Origin: Myxococcus sp046520405
Lineage (GTDB): Bacteria; Myxococcota; Myxococcia; Myxococcales; Myxococcaceae
DNA: 64,000 nt
Assembly (NCBI GenBank): GCA_046520405.1
Contig: JBKGHI010000008.1
Coordinates: 23,009-87,008, forward strand
Reading direction: 5' to 3'
Shown here: positions 50,518-59,237 of the stretch, piece by piece
How the letters are laid out: each line of letters begins with the position of its first letter
Numbering within the stretch: the stretch's first letter is position 1
Position numbers and translations under genes: made by a program
Notes under the pieces: model-generated
The model's input: the letters and a program-made list of their open reading frames with translations, nothing else
Database searches by the model: none
Told to the model about the DNA's origin: nothing

Positions 50518-51490
50518 GGGCGCGGGTCCTCGGGTCCAGCCACAGACACAGCAGGTCCACGGCGAAGTTCGCGGCGAGCACGGCGAAGGTGATGGTCAGG
50601 AAGAGCCCCTGCATCAGGGGGTAGTCCTGGTTGCGCACGGCCAGGATGAGCAGGTAGCCGGTGCCGGGGTAGGAGAAGACAATCTCCGTCAGCAGCGAGC
50701 CGCTCAGCACGAAGCCCAGCGCCATGCCGAAGCCGGTGACGTTGGGCAGCAGCGCGTTGCGCGCGGCGTAGCGCAGCATCACCTGCCGGGGCGGCAGCCC
50801 CTTGGCGTGCGCCAGCCGGAGCGTGTCCGTGCCCAGCGTGGCCACCATGGTGTTGCGCATGCTCAACATCCACCCGCCCAGCGTGGCCACGACGATGGAG
50901 GCCGCTGGCAGGACGGCGTGCCGCGCCACGTCCGCCACGAAGGTGAGGGACAGCGCCGGCTCCAGGTCATGCGAGTACGCGTGCCGCAGCGGGAACCAGC
51001 CCAGCCCGAACCCGAAGAGGTACAGGGCCAGCATGGCCAGCCAGAAATAGGGGAAGGCCCCCAGGAAGGCGAGCGCCGGGGCCACCGTCGCGTCCAGCCA
51101 CCCGCCGCGGTTCCACGCGGCCAGCACGCCCAGCATGGAGCCCACCGTGAAGCTGATGAGGACCGCGCAGCCGGCCAGCCCCAGCGTCCACACCAGGCCG
51201 GTGCCAATCACCTCGGACACGCGCGCCGGGTAGTAGGCGTAGGACAGGCCCAAGTCCCCGCTCAGCAGGTGCTTCAGGTACGTGGCGTACTGCACGTACC
51301 AGGGCGCCTCCGTGAAGCCGAAGGCGGCGCGCAGCGCCACCATGGCCTCGGGCTGCACGCGGCCCTCGAAGCGCGCGAACATGGCGGACGCCGGGTCACC
51401 GGGGGCCAGCCGGGGAATGACGAAGTTGAGCGTCAGCGACGCCCAGGCCGCCAGCAGGTAGAAGCCCAACCTCCGCAGGACGTAGGCCAT
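50510..51490 (-). CDS. Opp/Dpp-type permease (DppB-like)
   Basis: 326 residues, about six membrane helices. N-terminal helix (RRLGFYLLAAWASLTLNFVI) followed by PRLAPGDPASAM, the family's first periplasmic loop. EAA loop TDTLRLAHAKGLPPRQVMLR and the final GSLLTEIVFSYPGTGYL, both family landmarks. Starts 5 nt after the binding-protein stop. It forms the pore with the fused permease half. Opp-family importers also carry beta-gluco-oligosaccharides in some thermophiles, which fits this context. Confidence 0.93.
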   Translation of the reverse strand: MAYVLRRLGFYLLAAWASLTLNFVIPRLAPGDPASAMFARFEGRVQPEAMVALRAAFGFTEAPWYVQYATYLKHLLSGDLGLSYAYYPARVSEVIGTGLVWTLGLAGCAVLISFTVGSMLGVLAAWNRGGWLDATVAPALAFLGAFPYFWLAMLALYLFGFGLGWFPLRHAYSHDLEPALSLTFVADVARHAVLPAASIVVATLGGWMLSMRNTMVATLGTDTLRLAHAKGLPPRQVMLRYAARNALLPNVTGFGMALGFVLSGSLLTEIVFSYPGTGYLLILAVRNQDYPLMQGLFLTITFAVLAANFAVDLLCLWLDPRTRAHA

Positions 51491-51495
51491 GGCTC

Positions 51496-53136
51496 TCAGG
51501 GCTCCCGGGGAGCGAGCGCCGTCAGCACCAGCAGGCTGTCGGGCTCGGCATGGGGGGACAGGCGCGCGTAGGGGTTCTGCTCGGTGGGGAAGCCGGTGAA
51601 GCGCCGGGAGTTGGACTCGCCCCAGGACGGGTTGGGGAAGAGCGGGATGGACGGCGCCAGCTCGGAGTAGCGCCGCTGTACCGCCGCCATCAGCGCGTGC
51701 TGCTCCGTCTCCGAGTCCGCGCGCTCGAAGCGCGACAGCAACTCATCCGCCTCCGCGTCGCCGAAGCGGTGCCAGTTGGACGCGGCCACCTCGCCCACCG
51801 GGCGCACGGTGCGCGGGGACAGTTGCCACTTGTAGAAGGTGTACGGCGTGGGGCCGTCCAGCGACCAGGAGATGGCCAACTGGAACTCGCCCTTCTGCAG
51901 TCGCGCGTACCACGCGCCGAACTCATAGGTGCGAAGCTGCGCCTGCACGCCCAGCTTGCGCAGGTCCCGCGCCACCACCTGGCCGGCGCGCACCCAGTCG
52001 GACCAGCCTCCCACCACCTCGATGTCCAGCGCCAGCGGCTGGCCGTCCGCCTTGCGGCGCAGGCCGTCCGGGCCTTCCTTCAGGCCCGCCTCGTCCAGGA
52101 GCCGCTTCGCCGCCTCCAGGTCGTGCTTCACCCAAGCGCCCTGGGCCGCGTCCGCGTCGCGCCACGCGGCGTACGCGTCGTTGAGCGCCGTGGCGTCCGC
52201 CGGCCGCGTATAGCCGTACATGGCGATTTCGACGAGCCGCTCGCGGTCCAGCGCCATGCTCAGCGCCTTGCGCACGCGCACGTCGTCCAGCGGCGGCAGG
52301 GTGGTGTTGGGGTAGAGGAAGACGGTGCTGCCGTAGAGCGGGAACCAGCGGCCGTGGTGCGCCGGGTCGCGGGCGACGAAGGTGCGGTCCACCGCGGGGA
52401 CGAAGTTGCCCGCCCAGTCCACTTCCCCCTCCACCAGCGCCAGGTTGGCCTGGTCATTGGTGGGGAAGGCCAGGAAGCGCAGCGCGGAGACGGCGGGCTT
52501 GCCGGGCTGCCAGTAGTGCGGGTTGCGGCCCAGCTCGTAGACCTGGTTGCGGAAGACAGTCACTTCGGTGAAGGGCCCGGTGGCCACCGGCTGCGGGTTG
52601 GTGAACGTCACCGGGTCCGCCACCTTCTCCCAGACGTGGCGGGGGACGATGGGCTGCTGCGCCAGCTCCGCGAAGCCGGGGATGTAGATGCGGGAGAACT
52701 GGAAGGCCACCGTGAGCGGGTCCTCCGCACGCACGTCCTCCACGAAGCGCCACACGCCGCCCGCGTCCAACGCCGCGTGCTGCTTGAGCAGTTGGAAGGT
52801 GAAGGCCACGTCGTCCGCGGAGAAGGGCCTGCCGTCGGACCAGCGCACGCCGGGGCGCAGGGTGAAGCGCAGCGTGCGGCGGTCCTCGGACCACGCGTGG
52901 CCGGTGGCCAGCCACGGCGTCCACTGGCCCACCGCGGGGCTGAAGATTTCAAGGCACTCGTAGACGCCCGCGCGCGTGGGCCAGCGCGAGCCCGCGCCCG
53001 CGAACAGCGGGTTGAAGTTGCGCACCCAGGCGCTCTGTTGCTCCACGGAGACGAACAGCACTCCGGGCGGCCGCGGGCGGGGCTCCACCTTGCAGGCCAC
53101 CAGCAGGAGGGTCAGCGCCCAGAGCGCGGTCCTCAC
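51496..53136 (-). CDS. Opp/Dpp-type substrate-binding lipoprotein (SBP family 5)
   Basis: 546 residues. GTG at 53136 overlaps the GH16 stop (GTGA). A short signal peptide ends at lipobox LLLVAC (Cys15), so it is lipid-anchored. Family 5 landmarks: YECLEIFSPAVGQWTPWLAT, RFTLRPGVRWSDGRPFSADD, PVATGPFTEV, RKALSMALDRERLVEIAMYG, LDIEVVGGWSDW and the C-terminal SIPLFPNPSW. Substrate peptides versus oligosaccharides cannot be told from the family; the surrounding glucanase and glucosidase genes favour beta-gluco-oligosaccharides. Confidence 0.92.
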   Translation of the reverse strand: MRTALWALTLLLVACKVEPRPRPPGVLFVSVEQQSAWVRNFNPLFAGAGSRWPTRAGVYECLEIFSPAVGQWTPWLATGHAWSEDRRTLRFTLRPGVRWSDGRPFSADDVAFTFQLLKQHAALDAGGVWRFVEDVRAEDPLTVAFQFSRIYIPGFAELAQQPIVPRHVWEKVADPVTFTNPQPVATGPFTEVTVFRNQVYELGRNPHYWQPGKPAVSALRFLAFPTNDQANLALVEGEVDWAGNFVPAVDRTFVARDPAHHGRWFPLYGSTVFLYPNTTLPPLDDVRVRKALSMALDRERLVEIAMYGYTRPADATALNDAYAAWRDADAAQGAWVKHDLEAAKRLLDEAGLKEGPDGLRRKADGQPLALDIEVVGGWSDWVRAGQVVARDLRKLGVQAQLRTYEFGAWYARLQKGEFQLAISWSLDGPTPYTFYKWQLSPRTVRPVGEVAASNWHRFGDAEADELLSRFERADSETEQHALMAAVQRRYSELAPSIPLFPNPSWGESNSRRFTGFPTEQNPYARLSPHAEPDSLLVLTALAPREP

Positions 53137-53984
53137 GTGGGCCTCGCGTAGACGCGCACGTAGTCCACCTTCATCTCCTGGGGGAACACGGTGTCGCGGC
53201 CCACCGGGCCCACGAAGGTGCCGCCCACGGCGACGTTGAGGATGATGAACTGAGGCGCGTTGAAGACCCAGCGGGCGCCCTCGGGCAGCCGCGAGGGCGT
53301 CACCTCCATGTACATGGTGTCGTCGAGGAACCAGCGGATGCGGTCCGGCTCCCACTCCACCGCGTAGATGTGGAAGCCCTCGTTCAGCCGCTTCCCGCTG
53401 ACGACGTGCTCCTGGCCGATGTTGTTGCCGGCGGAGTACCCCGGGCCATGCAGCGAGCCCCGGAGGATGGAGGGCAGCTGGCCCCGGTACTCCATGATGT
53501 CGATTTCGCCGCACTCCGGCCAATCAACGGAGGCGATGTTCGCGCCCAGCATCCAGAAGGCGGGCCAGATGCCGCGGCCCACGGGGAGCTGGATGCGCGC
53601 CTCGATGCGACCAAAGGTGGGCTCGTAGCGGCCCTGCGTCCGGATGCGCCCGGAGGTGTACTCCCGGTTGCCGTAGCGCTCACGGCGCGCGGTGATGACC
53701 AGGTTGCCGGCGCCGTCGTGCGCGGTGTTCTCCGTCCGGTCGGTGTTGAACTCCAACTGCTCGTTGCCCCAGCCGTGGCCTCCCACGTCGTGCACCCACC
53801 GCTCGGGAGAGGGCGGGGTCCCCGCTTCGCCGTCGAACTCGTCCTGCCACACCAGCTCCCAGTCCGTGCTGGGCTGGGGGGTACTGGGGTTCGGATTGTT
53901 GGGGCGGTTCACCCGGTTGGCGGCCGGGTCACAGGCGAGGCCCGTCAGGGCCAGTGCGACGGGGAGGAGGCGCTGGAGCATCAT
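53133..53984 (-). CDS. GH16 endo-beta-1,3(4)-glucanase lipoprotein
   Basis: 283 residues; ATG at 53984 overlaps the ROK stop (ATGA). Lipobox ALTGLAC (Cys18), an Asn/Pro linker, then a GH16 domain about 42-282: WELVWQDEFDG, GWGNEQLEFNTDR, SGRIRTQGRYEPTFGRIEAR, catalytic GEIDIMEYRG (nucleophile Glu160, Asp162, acid/base Glu165), LHGPGYSAGNNIG and FIILNVAVGG. This is the laminarinase/lichenase type (beta-bulge ExDxxE). Surface-anchored, it would cut beta-glucan outside the cell for the downstream importer. Confidence 0.95.
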   Translation of the reverse strand: MMLQRLLPVALALTGLACDPAANRVNRPNNPNPSTPQPSTDWELVWQDEFDGEAGTPPSPERWVHDVGGHGWGNEQLEFNTDRTENTAHDGAGNLVITARRERYGNREYTSGRIRTQGRYEPTFGRIEARIQLPVGRGIWPAFWMLGANIASVDWPECGEIDIMEYRGQLPSILRGSLHGPGYSAGNNIGQEHVVSGKRLNEGFHIYAVEWEPDRIRWFLDDTMYMEVTPSRLPEGARWVFNAPQFIILNVAVGGTFVGPVGRDTVFPQEMKVDYVRVYARPT

Positions 53985-55207
53985 GCAGATTTGCCTATGT
54001 GTTGAAGGGGGAAGAGGGTTCGGTCACGCAGCGCCGCCTGGAGCACCAGGGTGGCCGCGCCCACGGCGATGGCGCGGTCTCCCAGCGCGGAGGTGACGAT
54101 GCGCGTCTCCGCCATGGAGGTGGACAGCGCCCGCTTGCGCACCGATGCGCGAAGCGGATCCAGCAGCAGGTCTCCCACCGACGAGATTTCGCCGCCAAGC
54201 ACGACGATGGCGGGGTTGAGCAGGTTCAGCAGGCCGGCCACGGCGATGCCCAGGTAGTGCCCGAGCCCGTCGATGACCTGACGCGCGGCCGGCTCACCCG
54301 CCCGCGCGCCTTCCACCAGCTCGCGCACCGTGAGGGCGCGCTTGTCCTTGCGGCCCATCAGCTCCCGCGCCCGCTCCAGCAGCGCCGCGGACCCGATGAG
54401 CGTGACGAGGCAGCCGCGCAGGCCGCACACGCACTGCGGCCCGGAGGAGTCCACCGCCATGTGGCTGATTTCGCCCGCGGTGCCGCCCGCGCCACGGTAG
54501 ACGTCGCCGTGGATGATGTGGCCGGAGCCGATGCCCGTGGCCAGCTTGATGTACGCCAGGTCCTCGCCGTTGACGCCCGCGCCCCAGTAGCACTCCGACA
54601 GCGCGCCCAGGTTCGCGTCGTTGTCCACGAACACTGGCAGGCCAAACGCGCTCCGCAGCGACTCCTGCACGTCGTAGTCACGCCAGGCTGGCACCAGCAG
54701 CGGTGACAGCTTCCCGGGCGCGGACGGGTGCACGGGGCTGGGCACCGCGATGCCCATGCCCGCCACCGAGCGGCGCGGCACGCGTTCGGCGTCCAGGACC
54801 TCCTGGACCAGCTCGCGCACCTTCTGGAGCGTGCCCTTGGGGTCCTCGCGGACGGCGTGGCTGGCGTGCCGGTTGGCGCGCACCCGGCCGCGCAGGTCGG
54901 TGAGCACGGCCGTCACATGGGTGGCGCCCATCTCCACGCCAATGAGGCTGAACGCGTCATCGCAGAAGCCGATGAGGGTGGGACGACGGCCGCCCCGGGA
55001 CACCCCGGCGCCAATGCTGCGCACCAGGCCGGAGTGCTCCAGGTCCGCCACGATGGCGGAGACGGTCGACGGGCTCAGCTCCGTCCGCCGGGCAATCTCC
55101 GCCCGGGAAATCTGGCGCTCACGCCAGATCATGTTGAGCAGCAGGCTGCTGTTCTGCGCGCGCATGCCCGCCGCGTCGACCGTCGTCACCGCCGTTCCCA
55201 CTCGCAT
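53981..55207 (-). CDS. ROK family transcriptional regulator (NagC/Mlc/XylR type)
   Basis: 408 residues from ATG at 55207, with GAGAGGAC before it. N-terminal winged helix (about 15-75: ISRAEIARRTELSPSTVSAI). ROK sugar-binding domain about 85-395: IGVEMGATHVTAVLTDLRGR, VFVDNDANLGALSE, GIGSGHIIHGDVYRGAGGTA, GEISHM, the zinc motif CVCGLRGCL and VVLGGEISSVGDLL. Probably the sugar-responsive repressor of the operon that begins with it or with the gene just upstream. The inducer is inferred, not shown. Confidence 0.93.
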   Translation of the reverse strand: MRVGTAVTTVDAAGMRAQNSSLLLNMIWRERQISRAEIARRTELSPSTVSAIVADLEHSGLVRSIGAGVSRGGRRPTLIGFCDDAFSLIGVEMGATHVTAVLTDLRGRVRANRHASHAVREDPKGTLQKVRELVQEVLDAERVPRRSVAGMGIAVPSPVHPSAPGKLSPLLVPAWRDYDVQESLRSAFGLPVFVDNDANLGALSECYWGAGVNGEDLAYIKLATGIGSGHIIHGDVYRGAGGTAGEISHMAVDSSGPQCVCGLRGCLVTLIGSAALLERARELMGRKDKRALTVRELVEGARAGEPAARQVIDGLGHYLGIAVAGLLNLLNPAIVVLGGEISSVGDLLLDPLRASVRKRALSTSMAETRIVTSALGDRAIAVGAATLVLQAALRDRTLFPLQHIGKSA

Positions 55208-55247
55208 CGTCCTCTCGCTCCGTTCCGCCGCGAGGATGGGGTGGGTG

Positions 55248-55988
55248 TCAGTGCCAGTGGATGTCGTCGATGAAGAAGACGAGCGGAGTCGTCCTTCCTC
55301 CTGCGCTCCATCCGAAGCCACCCACCACCAGCCCATACCGGACGCGGCTGAGGTCGATTGTGTACTGGGTCGGGGTGGTGGTGAGCGCGACGTTCTCGAC
55401 TTTCTCCTCGAAACCGTCGGCGGCGTTCATTCCCGCCATGAAAGAGACGATTTCGCCGCCCTCGGTGCCCCAGGCGTAGAAGGACACGGAGTTGGCGCCG
55501 TCCGGGACGGTGAAGCCGGGGGCGCTGCCCCAATTGCCTTCCGGGTACTGCCAGAAGACGCCCGCCCAGCCGTCGTTGCCGGGCGCCCAGGTGAACCGGT
55601 GGCAGGTGCCCCGGCCCGCGCCAGCCCGCGACGCGCAGTCCGTGCCGCTGTACGTCACGCCGCCGCTCGCGCCGTCACCCATGTAGCCGCTGGGAATCCA
55701 GGTGCCGTCCACGGCCAGGGGCAGGGTGGGCGGCTGGGTGCCCGCGTCCTCCTCGGTGCCGGCGTCCTCCTCCGTGCCCGCGTCCTCCGGCTCCGTGCCC
55801 GAGTCCGGCTGCGTGCCGGAGTCAGGCTGCGTCCCGGAGTCTGGCTGGGTGCCAGAATCCGGGTTTTGCTGCCCTGCGTCAGGCGTTGGCGTGGGATCAT
55901 CTTCCGGGTCACAGCCCGCCACCAGACCAGACACCGCGAAAACGCCCGCCGCCACCCACGCCCACGCGAAACGCTTGTTCGGATGCAT
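55248..55988 (-). CDS. Lipoprotein with PDSGTQ stalk and carbohydrate-binding-like domain
   Basis: 246 residues from ATG at 55988. Lipobox GLVAGC (Cys26). An acidic stalk of PDSGTQ and EDAGTE repeats (about 38-83) leads to a beta-sandwich domain (about 90-245): GTWIPSGYMGDGASGGVTYS, CHRFTWAPGNDGWAGVFWQY, NWGSAPGFTVPDGANSVSFY, IDLSRVRYGLVVGGFGW and the closing PLVFFIDDIHW. The domain resembles glucan-binding modules. It is 40 bp upstream of the ROK gene and likely the first gene of the operon, or a separate transcript under the same control. Confidence 0.85.
   Translation of the reverse strand: MHPNKRFAWAWVAAGVFAVSGLVAGCDPEDDPTPTPDAGQQNPDSGTQPDSGTQPDSGTQPDSGTEPEDAGTEEDAGTEEDAGTQPPTLPLAVDGTWIPSGYMGDGASGGVTYSGTDCASRAGAGRGTCHRFTWAPGNDGWAGVFWQYPEGNWGSAPGFTVPDGANSVSFYAWGTEGGEIVSFMAGMNAADGFEEKVENVALTTTPTQYTIDLSRVRYGLVVGGFGWSAGGRTTPLVFFIDDIHWH
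55735..55875 (-). repeat. In-gene repeat coding for a PDSGTQ/EDAGTE stalk
   Basis: An 18-bp unit repeats about seven times in two variants, coding PDSGTQ then EDAGTE. Same kind of acidic spacer as in the riboswitch-controlled lipoprotein at 15712-15825. Confidence 0.75.
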
Positions 55989-56205
55989 GCGCTCCCCTCC
56001 ACAGCTGGAAAACTTCGTTCTTACGGCGAAGAAACCAGGGTGCTTCGAGAGTCGGTGTTCAAGTGGCGCGGCGCGTTGTGAATGCCTGGAGTGGCCACGA
56101 ACGAATTGAGTTACTTCGAGTGGCGAAGAAAGTACCAGCGAGAATCCGGCGATTGCAAGTCTGTGACAAGCCATTCCGCGTGACGCATTGCTCCAAAGGC
56201 AGACA

Positions 56206-56231
56206 GCCCGCCCTCCGGATGGAAGGCGGGC
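56206..56231 (-). terminator. Hairpin after the Imm11-type gene
   Basis: GCCCGCC (56206-56212) pairs with GGCGGGC (56225-56231), with a further TCC/GGA inside. It lies 40 nt past the stop at 56271. Confidence 0.5.
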
Positions 56232-56270
56232 CGTCGCGGGCACCGGGGATGGAGGCGGCGCGGGCTTGGG

Positions 56271-57079
56271 TCAGCGCCGCTTCGGCCGGCGCTTCTTCGC
56301 GGCGGTCTTCTTCCGGCGGGGCTTGCGAGGCGGCTCCGTCACTTCGGCGAAGCGCGCGCCGGTGATGCCGGCGTGCTCCAGGGCCTCCTTGATGCCCTCG
56401 GACACGATGAGGCTCACCGGCCAGCCCCAGGTGCGGAACACGCGGGCGCCGTTCGTCTTGGTGGGGTCCACGCGCAGGCCGCTGACGTTGCGGTAGTGCC
56501 CCACGCGCTCGGGCGGACCGTCCTCCGCGGTGTAGTGGACGACCTCCGCGCAGGCCCGGTCGTCAATGCAGCGCACCAGCCGGGTGGCCACGAGGATGAA
56601 GTGGCGCTCGGTGCGGTCCTCCACCTCCACGGGCAGCAGCTGCACGTCATGGGGCGCCAGCTCGCGGAAGACGGAGGCCACCGCGCGGAGACGATGGGGG
56701 TGAGCCCGGCGCCCGCGAGCGAGAAGTCCAGCGGCGGGCCCGGCGGCGTCACCTTCAGGCTCAGCTTCCCCACGCCGCGCACGCGGGCGCCGGAGGTGAA
56801 CAGCCAGACGGAGTCCAGCTTCTGCCGCGGGTCCACGGCCACCGGGTCGCTCAGCTCGGGCCGGCCGGGGATGCGGAAGTCGTCGTGGAGGTCGAAGTAG
56901 CGCGCGGGCCGGGTGGGGCGCGGCGGTGCGCGGCGCGCAGCCGGCTTCATCCGGGGCCGCGCGTCAACGGGCACGTCGGAAAGCAGCAGTTGCCGCGGGG
57001 CTCCGGGCGTGGTGCCGGAGCCGCTTCTCGGGGGGCGTCGCGTCAGGACGCGGAGCGCCTCGGTGAGCCGCCTGAACAT
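56271..57079 (-). pseudogene. Imm11 (DUF1629-type) protein, frameshifted as read
   Basis: About 270 residues when repaired. ATG at 57079. After a basic N-terminus the first frame gives YFDLHDDFRIPGRPELSDPV and SLAGAGLTPIVSAR; it breaks near 56681-56688. The other frame continues as VASVFRELAPHDVQLLPVEV, HFILVATRLVRCIDDRACAE, GARVFRTWGWPVSLIVSEGI and LEHAGITGARFAEV. This order matches the Imm11 family, which includes immunity proteins of polymorphic toxin systems. One missing base explains the break. A Lys/Arg-rich tail ends it. No toxin gene is adjacent, so it is an orphan immunity-type protein. Confidence 0.78.
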
Positions 57080-57176
57080 CCGCCAATGTTACTTCCCCCT
57101 CCACGAGGAGGGGCGAGGAAGATGCAACGGACCGGGCTCCCTGCCGCCTTCCTGGCCGCCCGCAGGCCGGGGGCCT

Positions 57177-57881
57177 CTACCAGGAGGTGTGCAGCGAGTA
57201 GTTGGCGGTGCGCGTGTCCAGGCTGAGGAAGGAGAACTGCCCCTCCGAGCACGTCCCGCTGTTGAGGAACAGCTTGCTGCCGTGCTCCACCCGCAGGCCC
57301 AGGTGGGTGTGGCCGGTGACGACGATGTCCGCGTGGTGCGCGTTGGCCCGCGCCACCGCCCAGCGCTGGAAGGTGCACCGCGCCGGGTCCGGCAGCGCGT
57401 TGGTGATTTTCAGGTCCAACGCCTGGAACCAGCGGAACATCGCCCGCATCCGCATCCGCCGCAGCCAGGCCCCGGCCCACACCGCCGCCTCCGACAGCAG
57501 GCGCGCCTTGCGAATCATCCAGTCGTGGTGGTGGCCGTGGGTGAAGAGCATCCGCACCCCGTCCGCCTCCAGAATCATCTGCTCGGCCCCCAGCACGGTG
57601 CCGGCCACCAGGTCGTGGTTGCCGTGGATGTAGTGGTAGCGGGGCAGCTCGAAGCGCCGGACGATTTCCGGATGCGCCGCGCGGGCCGCCATCAGCTCCG
57701 CCACCTTCATCCCGGGCGCGCGCGGGGTGAGCGTCTCGAAGATGTCTCCCAGCAGCACGATGCGCTCGAAATTACCTTCCAAGAAACGAAGGAACCGCAG
57801 GAAGCCGGAGTCGTCGTGCCCGAAGTGGTCCGCGGCGTCCCGCCGCCCGAGATGTAGGTCCGAAATCACCGCGATCCGCAT
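57177..57881 (-). CDS. Metallophosphoesterase, LpxH-like
   Basis: 234 residues from ATG at 57881. Calcineurin-type metal motifs in order: VISDLHLG (Asp8, His10), LLGDIFE, YIHGNHD, FTHGHHHD, and VVTGHTHLG near the C-terminus. The order and size resemble UDP-2,3-diacylglucosamine hydrolases and related phosphoesterases. The basic, aromatic middle (WLRRMRMRAMFRWFQ) could touch membranes as LpxH does. Substrate not decided. Confidence 0.88.
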   Translation of the reverse strand: MRIAVISDLHLGRRDAADHFGHDDSGFLRFLRFLEGNFERIVLLGDIFETLTPRAPGMKVAELMAARAAHPEIVRRFELPRYHYIHGNHDLVAGTVLGAEQMILEADGVRMLFTHGHHHDWMIRKARLLSEAAVWAGAWLRRMRMRAMFRWFQALDLKITNALPDPARCTFQRWAVARANAHHADIVVTGHTHLGLRVEHGSKLFLNSGTCSEGQFSFLSLDTRTANYSLHTSW

Positions 57882-58178
57882 GCGCTCTCCCGAAGTGCTC
57901 CGGAAAGGTAGGGCCTGCGTGCGGCGGCGGAATGCCCGGCGCGCGAAAATCTCGCCGCAACCGGATGCCATTCGTGTGTCGCCCCCATGTGCCTTTCCTC
58001 GTGGCCCGGCTTCACGGAAGCCAGCGCCGGCCTCCTGCCACCCTGCGCACGACCGGCGCATTCGTCCATGAGACCTGTGTGCTTTGTGTCGCAACGCGAA
58101 TGAACCGTGATTCGGCACCGGACATCCGCGGGCCTGGACGTGTCGCTTCCGCACATTGACTTGAGATCGTGTTTGCTT

Positions 58179-58195
58179 GACACTAACTAAGTGTC
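58179..58195. promoter_or_regulatory. Inverted repeat before the SPFH gene, candidate operator
   Basis: GACACT-AACTA-AGTGTC is a perfect 6-bp inverted repeat, 29 nt before the SPFH ATG and just after a TTGACT (58156) that could be a -35 box. This AT-rich patch stands out from its surroundings. A dimeric repressor site is plausible; the regulator is unknown. Confidence 0.5.
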
Positions 58196-58223
58196 CGGAC
58201 GACACCAAGTGAGGGGAGGACCC

Positions 58224-59222
58224 ATGGTCATCGGCTACATGAAGGCGGCACCGACGACGTACGTGATGCAGTTCGAGGGGGGAAAGGCGGTCCGGGAGGG
58301 TGCGGGGCTCTCGTTCTTCTATTGGAAGCCGTCGGCGACGCTGGTGTCGGTGCCCCTGTCCAGCGCGGACGTGCCCTTCGTGTTCAACGAGGTGACGCGG
58401 GATTTCCAGGCGGTGACGCTGCAAGGGCAGCTCACGTGGCGTGTCACGGACCCGCGCCGTCTTGCATCGTTGCTGGACTACTCCCTGGGCTCCACGGGGC
58501 GCTACCAGTCGGACGACCCGGAGAAGCTGGAGGAGCGGCTGGTGCAGGTGGCGCAGGTGCGGGCGCGCTCGGTGGTGCAGGGGCTGACGCTGCGTGAGGT
58601 GCTGGTTCGCTCGGACGCCATCGAGCAGCAGGTGCTGGCGGCCCTGTCCGTCGCGGAGCCGGTGAAGGCGCTGGGGGTGGAGGTCATGGCCTTCTCGCTG
58701 CTGTCGGTGAAGCCGGCGCCGGAGATGGCGCGGGCGCTGGAGGCCGAGGCGCGCGAGGCGCTGCAACGTGGCGCGGATGAAGCCATCTATGCGCGCCGCA
58801 ACGCCGCGGTGGAGCAGGAGCGGCGCATCAAGGAGAGCGAGCTGGCCACGGAGCTGGCGGTGGAGGAGCGGCAGCGCCAGATTCGCGAGGCGAAGATGGC
58901 CGCGGACATCGCCGTGGAGGAGCAGCGCGCCGCGCTGATGACGCGCTGGAGCGACAACGAGCGGCAGGCCGCGGACGCCCGCGCCTACGCGCTGGAGAAG
59001 ACGCTGGCGCCCGTGCGCGGGGTGGACTGGAAGACGCTGATGGCCACGTCTGCGAACGGTGGGGACCCGGCGCTCAACATCGCCCTGGCCTTCCGGGAGA
59101 TGGCGGAGAACGCGCAGCGCATCGGCGAGCTGAACGTGTCGCCGGACCTGTTGCAATCGCTGGTGGGCGGGCCGGGCCGGGCGCATCCACCCGCGCAGGG
59201 CGGCAAGGGCCGCGAGCGCTGA
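58224..59222 (+). CDS. SPFH/Band 7 domain protein
   Basis: 332 residues. ATG at 58224 follows GAGGGGAGGA, which decides the start. It has no signal peptide or clear N-terminal membrane helix (MVIGYMKAAPTTYVMQFEGG). SPFH domain about 10-180: GLSFFYWKPSATLVSVPLSS, FQAVTLQGQLTWRVTDP, REVLVRSDAIEQQVLAAL. A long helical coiled-coil region follows (about 180-270, RRNAAVEQERRIKESELATE). SPFH proteins form membrane-associated rings. Coupled with the NAD-kinase-like gene 15 nt downstream. Confidence 0.88.
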   Translation: MVIGYMKAAPTTYVMQFEGGKAVREGAGLSFFYWKPSATLVSVPLSSADVPFVFNEVTRDFQAVTLQGQLTWRVTDPRRLASLLDYSLGSTGRYQSDDPEKLEERLVQVAQVRARSVVQGLTLREVLVRSDAIEQQVLAALSVAEPVKALGVEVMAFSLLSVKPAPEMARALEAEAREALQRGADEAIYARRNAAVEQERRIKESELATELAVEERQRQIREAKMAADIAVEEQRAALMTRWSDNERQAADARAYALEKTLAPVRGVDWKTLMATSANGGDPALNIALAFREMAENAQRIGELNVSPDLLQSLVGGPGRAHPPAQGGKGRER

Positions 59223-59237
59223 GTCGGGGGAGGGGCC

